64,000 nt of DNA from Lojkania enalia (taxonomy: Eukaryota; Ascomycota; Dothideomycetes; Pleosporales), in contig ML986752.1 in NCBI GenBank assembly GCA_010094045.1, positions 38,397-102,396 on the forward strand, written 5' to 3'. The notes below the pieces were generated by a model. That model was given only the letters and a program-made list of their open reading frames with translations, did no database searches and was not told where the DNA came from. Positions within the stretch are counted from its first letter, which is position 1. The number at the start of each line of letters is the position of its first letter. The position numbers were made by a program, and so were the translations under genes. This document shows positions 1 to 12,298 of the stretch, in pieces.

Positions 1-3000
1 TATAAGTTAATATTAAGAAGAGCGAATTCTATATTACCCAAACTAAATATCTTAGCTATATCCTCTTAAATAAAGGTCTTAAGATTAATTTAGAGAAGGT
101 AGAAGTACTGCGTAACTAGCAGCTACCTACTACCGTAATAGATGTAAAATCCTTCTTAGGTTTTACTGGATTCTATCGACAGTTTATACCGGAATTCTCG
201 TATATTGTAAAGCTAATTATTGTATTATAGAGCCCTACAACCCCTTTTATATAGACTTTAGAATGTGATATTACCTTTAAGAAATTAAAGTTAGCCCTGT
301 TAAGTATACCTACACTCTACTACTTTAACCCTACATTAGAAATAAAAATAGAAACTAACGCCTCTAATAGAGTAGTTGTAGGAATACTGTTATAGAAATA
401 TCCTAACGGAAAATAGTACCCTATAACGTTTTATAGTAAGGTTCTATCTGGTTCGAAACTAAACTAGGAGATTTATAATAAGGAACTGTTTGCAATTATT
501 ACTACGTTTAAGTAATAGAGGGTAGAACTTACTTTAGTAGCTACTAGGATTCTAGTATATACTAATTATTACTTACTTAAATATTTTATAACTATAAAGG
601 TACTTAATACTTATTAAGTTTATTAGACTAAGGAATTAGTTTAGTATTAGTTCTAAATCGAGTACACCCTAGGTAAGAATAATACTAGAGCGGACATTCT
701 TAATCGTTATAAATAAGATATAGAAAACTTAAAAGCAGCTTAAACCGACAACTAGTTAAGAGTTCTACTTAAACCGTATTAACTTCACCCCCGAATTAAT
801 ACTAAATTAGCCTAGTTCTATATTACCTAAATAACAACTTAAGCAGCTATATTAAACGTTATTAAAGGCTAGAAGTAGGTTATATTACTAGACTCTCTAG
901 AGTTAATCGACGTATTACTATAAGAAAACCAAGCCTTCTTCGCGTAGGAACGTACCCTTTTACTCTATAAGTATTAGATAGAGAATAGACTACTCCTCTA
1001 TAATAATTACTTATATATTCTATTAGATTTAGGCTTTTATATATAACTTATATAAGAGGTTTATAACTAAGTATCCTCTGCATACCTAAGCGCTACTAAA
1101 ACCTATTAGTTACTATCCCGGAAGTACTACTAGAAAGGTATAGAAGCTACTTATAAACGATATATACAGAATTATATTCTATACTATAAAGCTTATCTAA
1201 TATAAACTTAAACCCCAGGTTTTATCTACCTACTTCTTATACTAAATCAACTAATATAGTACCTATATATTAACTTTAAGAATTTCTCTATAGATAAGTC
1301 CGGATATAATTAGATTATAGTGGTAATTAATCGCCTGTCTAAATAAGCGGTATCTATTCTCTACCATCATATAATTAACGTACGGGGAATAGCTGAATTA
1401 TTTATTTAATAGGTATACCGCTTTAGCTATACGCCCGAAACCATTATTTTAGACTGAAAACCTTAGTTTGTATCTAGTTTCTAGTCTAAATTCTGCTATA
1501 TCTTAGGCGTAAAGATTAAACTATCTACTACTTATTATAAAGAGATTAACGGATAGATAGAGATTATAAATAAGTATATTAATTAGAGACTGCGCTCTTT
1601 CGTATCCTTCTACTAGAATAACTAGAGTTCTCTATTACCTATAATCGACCGAGTACAAGCGACTCTACCTTATACAACTATTAGAATATCCCCGTATTAG
1701 ATCTTATACGGATCTAAGCCCCGTTAGAGTTAGGATTAAAAATATTCTATTAATCCTATTACCGCAACAAATAAATTAAATTATAAGAACGCCTTAGCTC
1801 TAGTAACTTATATATATATAGCCTGGGAAACCGTAAAGACTAATATTAAGAAGGCTTAGGATTATATATAATCTATTATTAACTATTACTAGCAACTAAT
1901 TAATTAGTAGATTAGTGATATAGTCTACCTAAATACTAAGAACCTTATAGTCTAGAGACTGAGCCGAAAGCTATCCGATTAATAGGAGGGCCCTTTTAAA
2001 ATACTAGAATAGGTTAGAAACTTGTACTATCTACAGCTACCCCTAGAGTCGAGAATATATAATATCTTCGCACTAAACCTGTTGTATAAGAACTCCTAGA
2101 ACCCTCTACTAGGGTAAGAAGCTCCAAAACCACCCGCTATCGCTATTAAGGGGGTAGAAGAGTAGGAGGTTGAGGAAATACTAGCTAGTAAGCTGTATTA
2201 TAAGACCCTTAAATACCGTGTAAAATAGGTAGAATATAATCCTAACCCGGTCTAGTATAAAGTCTTAAATTTTATAGGTTCGCCTTATAAGCTAAGAGCT
2301 TTTTATAATAAGTATCCGAATTAGTTAGAACCCCTAAAAGCCCTAACTAAATGGATTAAGGTATATAAAGATAGTATAGAGAATATAGATTACTTAGTAG
2401 ATAATAATATATAAGAGTTGAGTAGTAGATTTAAAAACTAAAGTATAGGCCTAAAATTACTCCTCTATAGAATCTAGAGGGTCTAATAGCAGGCTGTTAG
2501 ATACCTCTCTAATCCTCTTCTCTTCTACTCTCCTTCCTCTTTTTTCCCTCTAGACTCCCCCTAAACCTCCCCTACCTTATCTTTAACCGCCTAAGAGCGC
2601 CGCGATATCAGCTTAAAGGCTAGATACTAGAGCCTTTAGGGCTGAAACCCGATAGAGCAACTTAGTACCCTAGTAGAATAAAGCTACCTAGATACTAGCC
2701 TTAAAAAAGCTAGCTTTCTAACTCTTTACAACCTAGGCTATAAGCGCTAGATTATAAGCGGACTCTAAAACAGCCTTAAAGGCTACCTTTTCATCCTCCT
2801 TATCCCCTACGTATCGGGCTGCTACCTATAGTTTAAAATGGCCCTGGAGGACTAGAAACTCCTCCTTATAGTAGGAGGGGATCTATAAGTGCATTAGTAG
2901 TAAGTACTCTACTAGTATTAAATGCGATTTATATAAGGTTATACTTTTTATTTTACGAGGTATAATACTCGCATTTTTTTAATCTTAGGGACCGAAAAGT

Positions 3001-3798
3001 AAATATTATATATCGCCCGCGGGCGAGCGCGTATATAGCTTAAAGGTAGATAACCTAAAAGGCCTCTAAAGAGGTTCTAGAAGGTAAATAGAGTAGTATA
3101 TTAATTAATTTTTTCTAAGAGGCGTTAGCAATACTTTAATAATTAACGGTTCTAGGGACGCGTAATAATATATATGGAGTAGAAGTTGTTGTTTAGTTAA
3201 GGAAGCTTAGTTAATAGCAACCTGGCGATATACTAAGGCTAGTAAACACTCGTTACTATACGCGATAAAATTGCAATATTAATAAACCGTTACGATAGTA
3301 GTTACTAGCTAATATATAGGTTAATTACACTTACTATAAAAACCTTATTTAATATCACGTTAATATATAAACGCATCTTTATAGGTAACCGCACGTATTA
3401 GTCCTTATTAATAAACACCTTAAAGAAATATCTTTATACTAGAACCTATCTATAATAGCTCCGATTCTCTCCCGAACCAGTATAGATAGGGACTATTAGC
3501 CTACGAGGAGGGGGGTAGTATAATAATACGAAGGAATCGTTCTACGAAAAGCTTTATATACAACCTTATCCTAAAGCTTTTTACTTATCTTATCCTACCC
3601 CCAGCTCCGCCCCTTTTCCCTTCCGTATATAGTTGTACACTCCCTTATAAGTAGCTTGGTAGTTCTTCTATATCCTTTCGTATAAGGCCTATAGGTGTTA
3701 ATAGAATTCCTAGGTCCCTAAACCCCTACGCACTCCTATATACCTCTAAGTGGATTTATACCGTATTCGGACCTATTATCTTGCCTACGCCGTTACAA
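1..3798 (+). mobile_element. Gypsy (Ty3) chromodomain retrotransposon family A, copy 1, 5'-truncated and RIP-degraded
   Basis: The window opens inside the reverse transcriptase C-terminus (NIKKSEFYITQ, then SFLGFTGFYRQFIPEFS at about 150-200). RNase H follows (about 340-530, KQYPITFYSKVLS), then an integrase zinc-binding region and core (about 980-1,750), and a chromodomain-like C-terminus (about 2,165-2,440, YRVKQVEYNPNPVQY) that ends at TAA 2,439-2,441. Most in-frame stops are TAG where Trp or Gln is expected, so the copy cannot make protein. Positions 2,442-3,798 are a long 3' region without sense coding. Neither an LTR nor gag is present. Family assignment is firm from the domain order. 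The 5' end lies outside the window, and the 3' end is cut where copy 2 begins, before the polypurine tract. Confidence 0.88.
2583..2972 (-). pseudogene. Antisense reading frame downstream of pol, Gypsy family A copy 1
   Basis: On the minus strand, opposite to pol, one frame of 130 codons stays readable if the TAG/TAA stops are taken as RIP-mutated Gln or Trp codons. It contains readable runs such as SYYKEEFLVLQGHFKL and GDKEDEKVAFKAVLESAYN. It looks soluble and mainly helical, with no motif I recognise. The same frame and length recur at 6,402-6,791, and the frame recurs with one indel at 60,951-61,341. No start codon is defined. It may be an element-encoded accessory protein, or chance openness of a long 3' region. 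Confidence 0.35.
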
Positions 3799-6700
3799 AG
3801 AGATTATATTAAGTAGAGTTATAAGTTAATATTAAGAAGAGCGAATTCTATATTATCTAAACTAAATACCTTAGCTATATCCTATTAAATAAAAGTCTTA
3901 AGGTTAACTTAGAGAAGGTAGAAGTATTATATAACTAGTAGCTATCTACTACTATAATAGGTATAAAATCCTTCTTAAGTTTTACTAGATTCTATTAACA
4001 GTTTATACTAGAATTCTTATATATTACAAAGCTAATTATCGTACTATAGAGCCCTATAACCCCTTTTATATAGACTTTAAAATGTAATATTACCTTTAAG
4101 AAATTAAAGTTAGCCCTATTAAGTATACCTACACTCTACTACTTTAACCCTATATTAGAAATAAAAATGGAAACTAACACCTCTAATAAAGTAGTTGTAG
4201 AAGTACTATTATAGAAATATTCTAATAGAAAATAGTACCCTATAGTATTCTATAGTAGAGTTCTATCTAGTTTAGAACTAAACTAGAAAATCTATAATAA
4301 GGAACTGTTTATAATTATTACAGCGTTTAAGTAATAGAGGGTAGAATTTACTTCTATAGCTACTAAGACTCTAGTATATACTAATTATTACTTACTCGAA
4401 TATTTTATAACTATAAAGGTACTTAATACTTGTTAAATTCGTTAGACTAAGGAATTAGCTTAGTATTAGTTCTAAATTGAGTATACCCTAGGTAAGAATA
4501 ATACTAGAGTAGACATTCTTAGTTGTTGTAAATAAGATATAGAAAACTTAAAAGTAGCTTAAACCGATAACTAGTTAAGAGTCCTACTTAAACCGTATTA
4601 ACTTCACCCCCGAATTAATGCCGAATTAGCCTAGTCCTATATTACCTAAATAACAACTTAAGCAGCTATACTAAACGTTATTAAAGGCTAGAAGTAGGTT
4701 ATATTACTAGACTCTCTAGAGTTAATCAACGTATTACTATAGGAAAACCGAGCCTCCTTCGCGTAGGAACGTACCCTCTTACCCTATAAGTATTAGATAG
4801 AGAATAGACTACTCTTCTACAATAATTACTTATATATTCTATTAGATTTAGGCCTTTATACGCGACTTATACAAGAGGCTTATAACTAAGTATCCTCCGT
4901 ACACCTAAGCGCTACTAAAACCTATTAGTTACTATCTTAGAAGTACTACTAGAAAGGTATAGAGGCTACTTGTAAACGATATATATAGAATTATATTCTA
5001 TACCGTAAAGTTTATCCGATATAAATCTAAACCCTAGGTTTTATCTACCTACTTCCTATACTAAATTAACTAATATAGCACCTATATATTAACTTTAAGG
5101 ATTTCTCTATAGATAAGTTCGGATATAATTAGATTATAGTAGTAATCAATCGCCTGTCTAAATAAGTAGTATCTATCCCCTGCTATTATATAATTAACGC
5201 ACGGGGAATAGCTGAATTATTTATTTAATAGATATACCGCTTTAGCTATACGCCTAAAACTATTATTTTAGACTAAGGACCTTAGTTTATATCTAGTTTC
5301 TAGTCCGAATTCTGCTATATCTTAGGTGTAAAGATTAAACTATCTACTATTTATTATAAAGAGACTAACGGATAGACGGAGATTATAAATAAGTATATCG
5401 ATTAGAGACTACGCCCTTTCGTATCCTTCTACTAGAATAACTAGAGTTCTCTATTACCTATAATCGACCGAGTACAAGTAACTCTACTCTATATAACTAT
5501 TAGAATATCCCTATATTAGATTCTATACGGATCTAAACTCTATTAGAGTTGGGATTAGAAATATTCCGTTAATTCTATTACTATAACAGATAAATTAAAT
5601 TGTAAGAATACCTTAGTTCTAGCGACTTATATATATATAGCCTAGGAAACCGTAAAAGCTAATATTAAGAAGGCTTAAGATTGTATACAATCCGTTGTTA
5701 ACTATTACTAGTAACCGATTGATTAGTAGATCGGTAATATAGTCTACCTAAATACTAAGAACCTTGCGGTTTAGAAACCGAGCCGAAAGCTATCTAATTA
5801 ATAGAAGGGCTCTTTTAAAGTACTAGAATAGGTTGAAAACTCGTACTATCTATAGCTACTTCTAGGGTCGAGAATATATAATGTCTTCGTACCAAACCTG
5901 CTGTATAAGAACCCCTAGGACCCTCTACTAGGGTAAGAAGCTCCGAAACCACCCGCTATTGCTATTAAGGGGGTAGAAGAGTAGGAGGTTAAGGAAATAC
6001 TAGCTAGTAAGCTATATTATAAGACCCTTAAATACTATATAAAATAGGTAGAATATAATCCTAACCCAGTTTAGTATAAAGCCTTAAATTTTATAGGTTC
6101 GCCTTATAAGTTAAAAGCTTTTTATAATAAGTATCCGAATTAGCTAGGACCCTTAAAAGCCCTAACTAAATAGATTAAGATATATAAGAATAGTATAAAG
6201 AATATAGATTATCTAGTAGACGATAATATATAAGAGTTAAGTAGTAGATTAGAAAACTAAATTATAGGCCCGAAATTACTCTTCTATAAAATCTGGAGGG
6301 TCTGATAGTAGGTTATTAGATACCTCTCTAGTCCTCTCCTCTTCTACCCTCCTTCCTCTTTCTTCCCTCCGGACTCCCCTTAAACCTCCCCTATCTTATC
6401 TTTAGCCGCCTAAGAGTGCTATGATATTAGCCTAAAAGCTAGATATTAGAGCTTCTAGAGCCGAAACCTAACGGAGCAACTTAGTACCCTAGTAGAATAA
6501 AACTACCTAGATACTAGTCTTAAAAAGGCTAGCTTCTTAACTCTTTACAACCTAGGCTATAAGCGCTAGGCTATAAGTAGACTTTAAAATAGCCTCGAAG
6601 GCTACTTTTTTATCCTCCTCATCCCCTACGTATTAGGCTACTACCTACAGTTTAAGATGGCCCCGGAGGACCAGAAACTCCTCCTTATAGTAGGAGGGGA

Positions 6701-7628
6701 TCTATAAGTACGTTAGTAGTAAGTACTCTATTAGTATTAGATGCGATTCGTATAAGGTTGTACTTTTTATTTTATAAGGTGTAATACTCGCATTTTTTTA
6801 ATCTTAGAAATCGAAAGGTAAATATTATACGCCGCCCGCGGACGAGTATATATATAGCTTAAAGGTAGATAATTTAGAAGGCTTTTAAAGAGGTTCTAAG
6901 AGGCGGGCGGAATAGTATATTAATTAATTTTTTTCTATAAGGCGTTAGCGATATTTTAATAATTAACGGTTCTAGGGACGCGTAATAATACGTACGGAGT
7001 AGAAGTTGTTATTTAGTTAAGGAAGCTTAGTTAACAGCGACCTAATAATATACTAAGGCTAATAAACGCTCGTTACTATACGCGATAAAATTGCAATATT
7101 AATAAACCGTTATAATAATAGTTACCAGCCGATATATAGGTTAATTATACTTACTATAAAAACCTTACTTAATATTATATTAATATATAAACGTATCTCT
7201 ATAGATAACTACGCGTATTAGCTCTTACTAATAAATACCTTCTTAAAGAAATTTCTTTATACTAGAACTTATCTATAACAGCTCTAATTCCCTCCCGAAC
7301 TAGTATAGATAGGGACTATCAGCCTATAAGGAGGGGGGTAGTATAATAATGCGAAGAAATTATTCTACGAAAAGCTTTATATATAACCTTATTCTAAAGC
7401 TTTTTACTTATCTTATTTTACCCCCAACTCCGCCCCTTTTCCCTTCCGTATATAGTTGTATACTCCCTTATAAGTAGCTTAGTAGTTCTTCTATATCCTT
7501 TCGTACAAGGCCTATAGGTGTTAATAGAATTCCTAGGTCCCTAAACCCCTATATACTCCTATATACCTCTAAATAGATTTGTACCGCATTTGAACCTATT
7601 ATTTTACCTACGCTATTATAGGGGGAGG
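3799..7628 (+). mobile_element. Gypsy family A, copy 2, 5'-truncated, RIP-degraded
   Basis: This copy repeats copy 1 with a period of 3,819 bp (position 1 corresponds to 3,820). It starts abruptly within the reverse transcriptase C-terminus (about 3,799) and runs through RNase H, integrase and the chromodomain-like end (stop 6,258-6,260). Differences from copy 1 are overwhelmingly C/T and G/A transitions, as expected from independent RIP. Unlike copy 1 it continues to a purine tract, GGGGGAGG at 7,621-7,628, a good polypurine-tract candidate. The sequence after it (TTTAAGATATTATA...) could be the start of the 3' LTR. Confidence 0.86.
6402..6791 (-). pseudogene. Antisense reading frame downstream of pol, Gypsy family A copy 2
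   Basis: This is the counterpart of the minus-strand frame at 2,583-2,972, again exactly 390 bp. It shows the same helical protein pattern, disrupted by RIP-type stops. Equal length in two mutated copies means no indel has accumulated. It does not by itself prove that the frame was ever translated. Confidence 0.33.
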
Positions 7629-7943
7629 TTTAAGATATTATATATTACAGGTCCGTTCCGTATATAGATTATACGGTTAATATCTATCTTAGCTCTCTCG
7701 TTCTATAGTATCTTTATTACTTTCTATATAGTTTAAGCTCGTATAGTAATATTAGATAATAGTAGAAAGTTCTAATTAATCCTAGAGTATATACTAAATA
7801 CTAGAAGTATTAGTATTAGACTATTTAAGCTAGTAGTATTATTAAGAGCTTTAACTACTATTTAGAGGATACTTTTATTATCTATATAATCTTTAAATTC
7901 TATTTTAAGAATGTTATATATATAGCGGAGAGGAGTATATATA
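7629..7943. other. AT-rich sequence after a Gypsy polypurine tract, possible 3' LTR remnant
   Basis: No reading frame is recognisable. Its position directly after the polypurine tract of Gypsy family A copy 2 suggests the start of a 3' LTR. I find no second LTR copy in the window to confirm this or to fix its end. It stops where a Fot1-like transposon begins at a TA dinucleotide (7,942-7,943). Confidence 0.35.
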
Positions 7944-9055
7944 ATATACTATATAAGCGAGCTGATTATCTAAGCGAGCTGATCACCTAAGCGAGCTAAT
8001 TATAATACTAAGACTATACTAAAATCGCGACTACTTTTCGTAAAATATTATACTTTCTTATATTCTATCGTATTATATAGTATAGTAGCCTATTCTTCTA
8101 TATCTATAGCATTATTTTTACACGTCCGTGAGTTATATCTAGCCTTACTATACTACCTATAGCGCCTTTAAGTCGGCTGGCCTCTATTAACGCGCGCCTT
8201 CTTCCTACTCTTCTTCCTATTAGTATAAGCGCTAAACTCTTTTAGAGTAGTTAATTAAGCGCCTTCTTTAATTATTAGGTTGCCTTTCTTCTATACACGC
8301 TTTCTTTTATACGATTAATATTATATAGCAGCCTTATTAGCTGCTTAAAGTTTAGTAACCTAAGCGTATAATAGTACGTTTTTATATATTATATATACAG
8401 CACCCTTTATAAACTATTTAAACGCCTCTACTATTAAAATAGATAAGCTATCTAGATGCTTTTAAACTCTTAATCGAACGTACGCAGATTAAAACCTAAA
8501 TTCGATAGGATTACTTAGTATTTTTAACTTCTAAGGGGTATCTTTAACCGCGGGGGGTATTAGCGTATATAGTCGAACTTTAAGCTTCGATAGAACTATA
8601 TCTAGGTTGAAAAGAACTAGGCTAGCGCCTCGAAAGCTATCTAGAATATTACTCTTTATAATTACTGCGTTAAAAGCTACTTTAAAGTAGGGTAAAAACT
8701 TAATTTTCGTAATATAGTTAATATAACCATATATTAGCTACTCGACTTAGCGCCCGTACGCAGTCTTTAAAGGCGAGAAATAACCTATATCTAGTAGCTA
8801 TAGTAGGTATAATAAATGTAGAGATATATAGAGAGTAATAATATTCTTTTCCTTATAGAGCTGTCTAAATTTAAGCGAGTTGTAGCTTTTATAGCCGTCG
8901 GGAATTAGCAATTAATATATACTAATAGTATAATCCTTTATATATACGTTAAAATACTTTAACTACTTAATACTAATATTATTTATCGTCCAGCTGTTAT
9001 TAGGAACCTATATAGTCTAGGTTAGTAGAATATATTATAGGGATTTTTGGCTAGT
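7944..9055 (-). mobile_element. Truncated Fot1/pogo-like DNA transposon (TIR type with GCGAGCTGAT repeats)
   Basis: The terminal repeat at 7,944-8,000 carries three copies of AAGCGAGCT-like units; the same terminus occurs at 63,858. The minus strand encodes the C-terminal half of a pogo/Fot1 DDE transposase. The frame gives SIKQLKYFNVYIKDYTI, then LLIPDGYKSYNSLKF (a catalytic Asp block), then LLYLLQLLDIGYFSPLK (matching the family's HLLQPLDVGCFSPLK) and FRGASLVLFNLD. The N-terminal DNA-binding half and the other terminal repeat are missing, so the element is truncated at about 9,055. RIP-type stops are present. The family is secure; the truncation point is approximate. Confidence 0.8.
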
Positions 9056-9459
9056 CTGCTGAGCTGTATTAGATATCGACGTATAATATTACGTACGATA
9101 TTACGCCGGATATTACGCTAGATATTAGCTAATATACCCCTTTTTCATATATATAAATATGGCCCGCTAGCTATCTTCAATCAACCAGTTCAGCTCCTCA
9201 TCTCCCTCCCTAAGATAAGATTCGCCTCTTACTATAGTTATAAGCCCGGTTACCGCACTAAAATAACTGCAACTCAACCTTTTTATATATATATCGCGAT
9301 CAATATCGCACCTTTTTTATTTAGTATTGTAATATCGCGATATTATTATCTTTATCGTTTACTAACGATTTTTTTTAGGTACTTAGCTATTAGAATTATA
9401 TGCAAATTCTATACTTTATAAGCCTATTAATATGCTGTATTACGTTTAAAGCTATTTTA
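9056..9459. other. Less RIP-mutated segment upstream of Gypsy-3 gag; possible 5' LTR/leader
   Basis: This stretch keeps CpA dinucleotides (around 9,178-9,230), unlike its neighbours. It shows a TATATATAAATATGG box at 9,150-9,164 followed by a pyrimidine-rich leader, and several GATATTACG-like short repeats at 9,090-9,130. The position suggests the promoter/LTR of the Gypsy-3 element whose gag follows. No matching LTR was found at the other end, so this is inference. Confidence 0.3.
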
Positions 9460-9539
9460 TTTTCAAGTATTAATATATCCTAGTATATTTCTAGTATTAT
9501 AATAGTTGTATACTCCTCTATAGCTATATTTAAGAAGAA

Positions 9540-10300
9540 GATACTTAGTACTTCTAGCGATTAGAAGGATTAGCTTAAGTAGTATAAACTAATAGCTAGT
9601 AGGCTAAGGGTATAGGAATATTTAGATCTAAGCGTACCTCCTAAAAAGGTTAAAATCTATAAGCTAGAACCTCCCCTCTCTAATATAGGTAAGTTCCAGA
9701 CCCCGAAGATAAATCTAGAAGAGGAAATAGAAAGATACTCCTCTAGTAGAGTTATATATAAGGAGATAACCTTAATATAAATAATAGATTAGAACTGGGT
9801 AAGGAACTAGTATAACTAATAAAGAAAGGATTAGATTAAGATCGACGATACTTTCTATACTATATATACTAATATCCTAATAATAATATCGCCTTAATAT
9901 AAAGTAATACTTAGTAATAATATAACCAGCTATTAGAAATAATCGAATTAGTAGTTAAGATTAATAACTATTAATATAAGTAAGAAATAGAGAAATAATT
10001 TTAGCCGTAAACATTTATACTAATTAAAAAGGAGAATAAGACGTCGCTATAAAATAGTAATCTAATAGTCCTTAGAAAGGTTAAAAAGGATAAGAGAAAG
10101 AACTACTAACGATTAAGGATAAGTAATCTTAAGAAAGAAAAGCTTAAGAAGGGAGCGTATCTTCTATATAGATAAAAAGGGTATTATATAAAAGAGTATC
10201 TAAATAAGAAGAAAGAAGTCTAAATAATAATTACGCAACCTACTAATAGATACTAATAACTAATATAGTACTAGATATATTATATAGATAATAGATATAG
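9540..10300 (+). pseudogene. Gypsy-3 gag remnant with degraded zinc knuckle
   Basis: The frame gives a capsid-like start (DWKDWLKQYKLIASRL with stops read as Trp/Gln, about 9,558-9,610). At about 10,147-10,200 it gives a CCHC-knuckle pattern (GAYLLYRQKGYYIKEYLNKK) in which the Cys and His positions are now Tyr. This is the expected outcome of TGC/TGT and CAT/CAC turning into TAC/TAT and TAT/TAC under RIP. The role in life was nucleocapsid packaging of element RNA. It is non-functional now. Confidence 0.6.
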
Positions 10301-10444
10301 AATATACTATTTAGTAAAAGAAGGAAGTAATTATTAGTTATAGCTAAGAAGGGTAATAGTAGTTATTAGACATACGGAATATCTACTAGGTATACCGAGG
10401 CTTAATAATATATTAATTCTAGAAAGAATAAAGTAAAAGAAGTA

Positions 10445-12298
10445 ATGTACCTTATAAGCGAGCGCCCTATATAAGCGAGCGGTCCACTCTATTAACTTTT
10501 TCAACCTTTATATACGTATAGCTTAACAACTAAGTAATATAATAGCAATTTACAACTTGCGCGATTATTCTATAGAAACCTCTACATCCTTCTAGTATAT
10601 ATAAGAATTATGCCCAGTCTTACCGCAGCAGCTATAGCGCGCTTTATACTATCCGCTCGTATCTAATCACACCCTAAATTAGCGTATTATAGCCCGAGTT
10701 TCCTCCTTATCATCCTTTTCAGCAATAATCATCTCTCCTTATACTTTTATTAGGGTCCCTTACGCTTAAATCTGCCTTTTTTTCCGCTGTTTCTATTTTG
10801 TTGCTACTTTATTTGCTTCTTAAAGGCTGACGATTTTATTATATATTAACCTGATCTAATATATTACTTTTATAGAGCCTTTCTTAAGCTAATTTAGCTT
10901 CTTAATAATAGAAGCTAGCGAAGAACTTATATCCCTTTAAATCCGATTATAAATTAATATTAATTAAGCTTCTAACTCGCGCGTATTACTTAGTATTTTT
11001 ACTTTCTATAAGGTATTATCTTATACTAGTAGTATTAGCGTACGAAGCTTTATATTAAGCTTTAAAAGTACTACTTCTAAATTAAATAGGACTAGACCAG
11101 CTCTTTAAAAGCTTATATAGATATTATCCTTTATAATTAATATATTAAAAGCAGCTTTAAAGGCTGGAAAGAACTTAAGTTTTATAATATAGTTAATATA
11201 ATTGCGTACTAAAACTAAGATCTAATTTCTATATATATATTTTAATAGTAAGAAGTAGCCTATATCTAATAGCTGTAATAGATATAATAAATAAGCTAGC
11301 ATATAGAGTAGAATAATACTCTATTCCTTATAGAGTTTCTGGAAATTGAGCGAGTTATAGCTGTTATAGCTATTAAAGATTAGTAGTCGATGTGCGCCTA
11401 CTATACAATCCCTTATATACCTATAAAAGTACTTTAACTACTTAATACCGAGTTTATTTATTATCTAGCCGTTCTTACTAACTGTAATAGCCTAGTTCTT
11501 AGATATATTATCGCCTTTATACTAGGCAGAGAGATAGTAGTAGCTAGTAATAATAATAAAGGGTGGGAGCGCCTAGCTAGTAGTATTAATCCCCTAAATT
11601 ACTAAAATCTATTTACAATTATCTAATTAAATTACCTTTAGTTAATTATATCTCTCTATACCTATAATAACTAGTTATAATAAAATAACGCCTATTTAAA
11701 AGCTAGATTCGTTAAAGTTGTATATATCCTTATCTATAATACTATACTTCTCCTTAGTACGCCGTATAAGCTTAAACCAGCCTTTAATTACCTTAGGATC
11801 TTCGTATAGAGCTCTCTAGTGATTATAAGGCCGATTTAAGCGTATTTTAAGCTTAGGAGTGCGTCTAACAAAGTTTCTAGGCTAATATATACTAATCTAG
11901 CCCATACCGCGCTTAGCAAGTAAGCTATTAGCTATATTTCGTATAGTAGCTAAGGTAGGCGTAAATCCTTGCAAATCTAGGTTAAGTATATATTAAATAA
12001 TAACCTCCTCTTCAGGTTTTGTTAGTCTCTTCGAGTTAGGCTTATAATTGCGCTATAAGCAGATTCCGGCGTATTATTAATATATAGTTATTCGAATTAT
12101 ATTAAATATTAAAGTAGCGCGTCTTTTACTATTTATTTAGCCTCTTTTAGTAGTTAAGAGGGCTAAGTTTACTTAATTCTCGTTTTAGGCTATATTCTTA
12201 TTATTTCGTTGTTATATTATTGTTAAAAGCTTAGGTGTTGCGTTTTAGTAATAGGGTAGACCGCTCGCTTATATAGGCCGCTTACTTATAAGGTACGT
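10445..12298 (-). mobile_element. Fot1/pogo-like DNA transposon, 1,854-bp family, copy 1 (complete, RIP-degraded)
   Basis: It has perfect boundaries. The left terminus is ATGTACCTTATAAGCGAGCG and the right terminus is its inverted counterpart ending GGTACGT. The flanking target duplication is TA (10,443-10,444 and 12,299-12,300), as for the Tc1/mariner superfamily. Each terminal repeat is about 45 bp and contains two copies of TATAAGCGAGCGG. The minus strand carries a transposase of the Fot1 type (HTH/CENP-B-like N-terminus, DDE core, C-terminal zinc knuckle), full of TAG/TAA stops. It lies in Gypsy-3 just downstream of gag. Confidence 0.92.
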
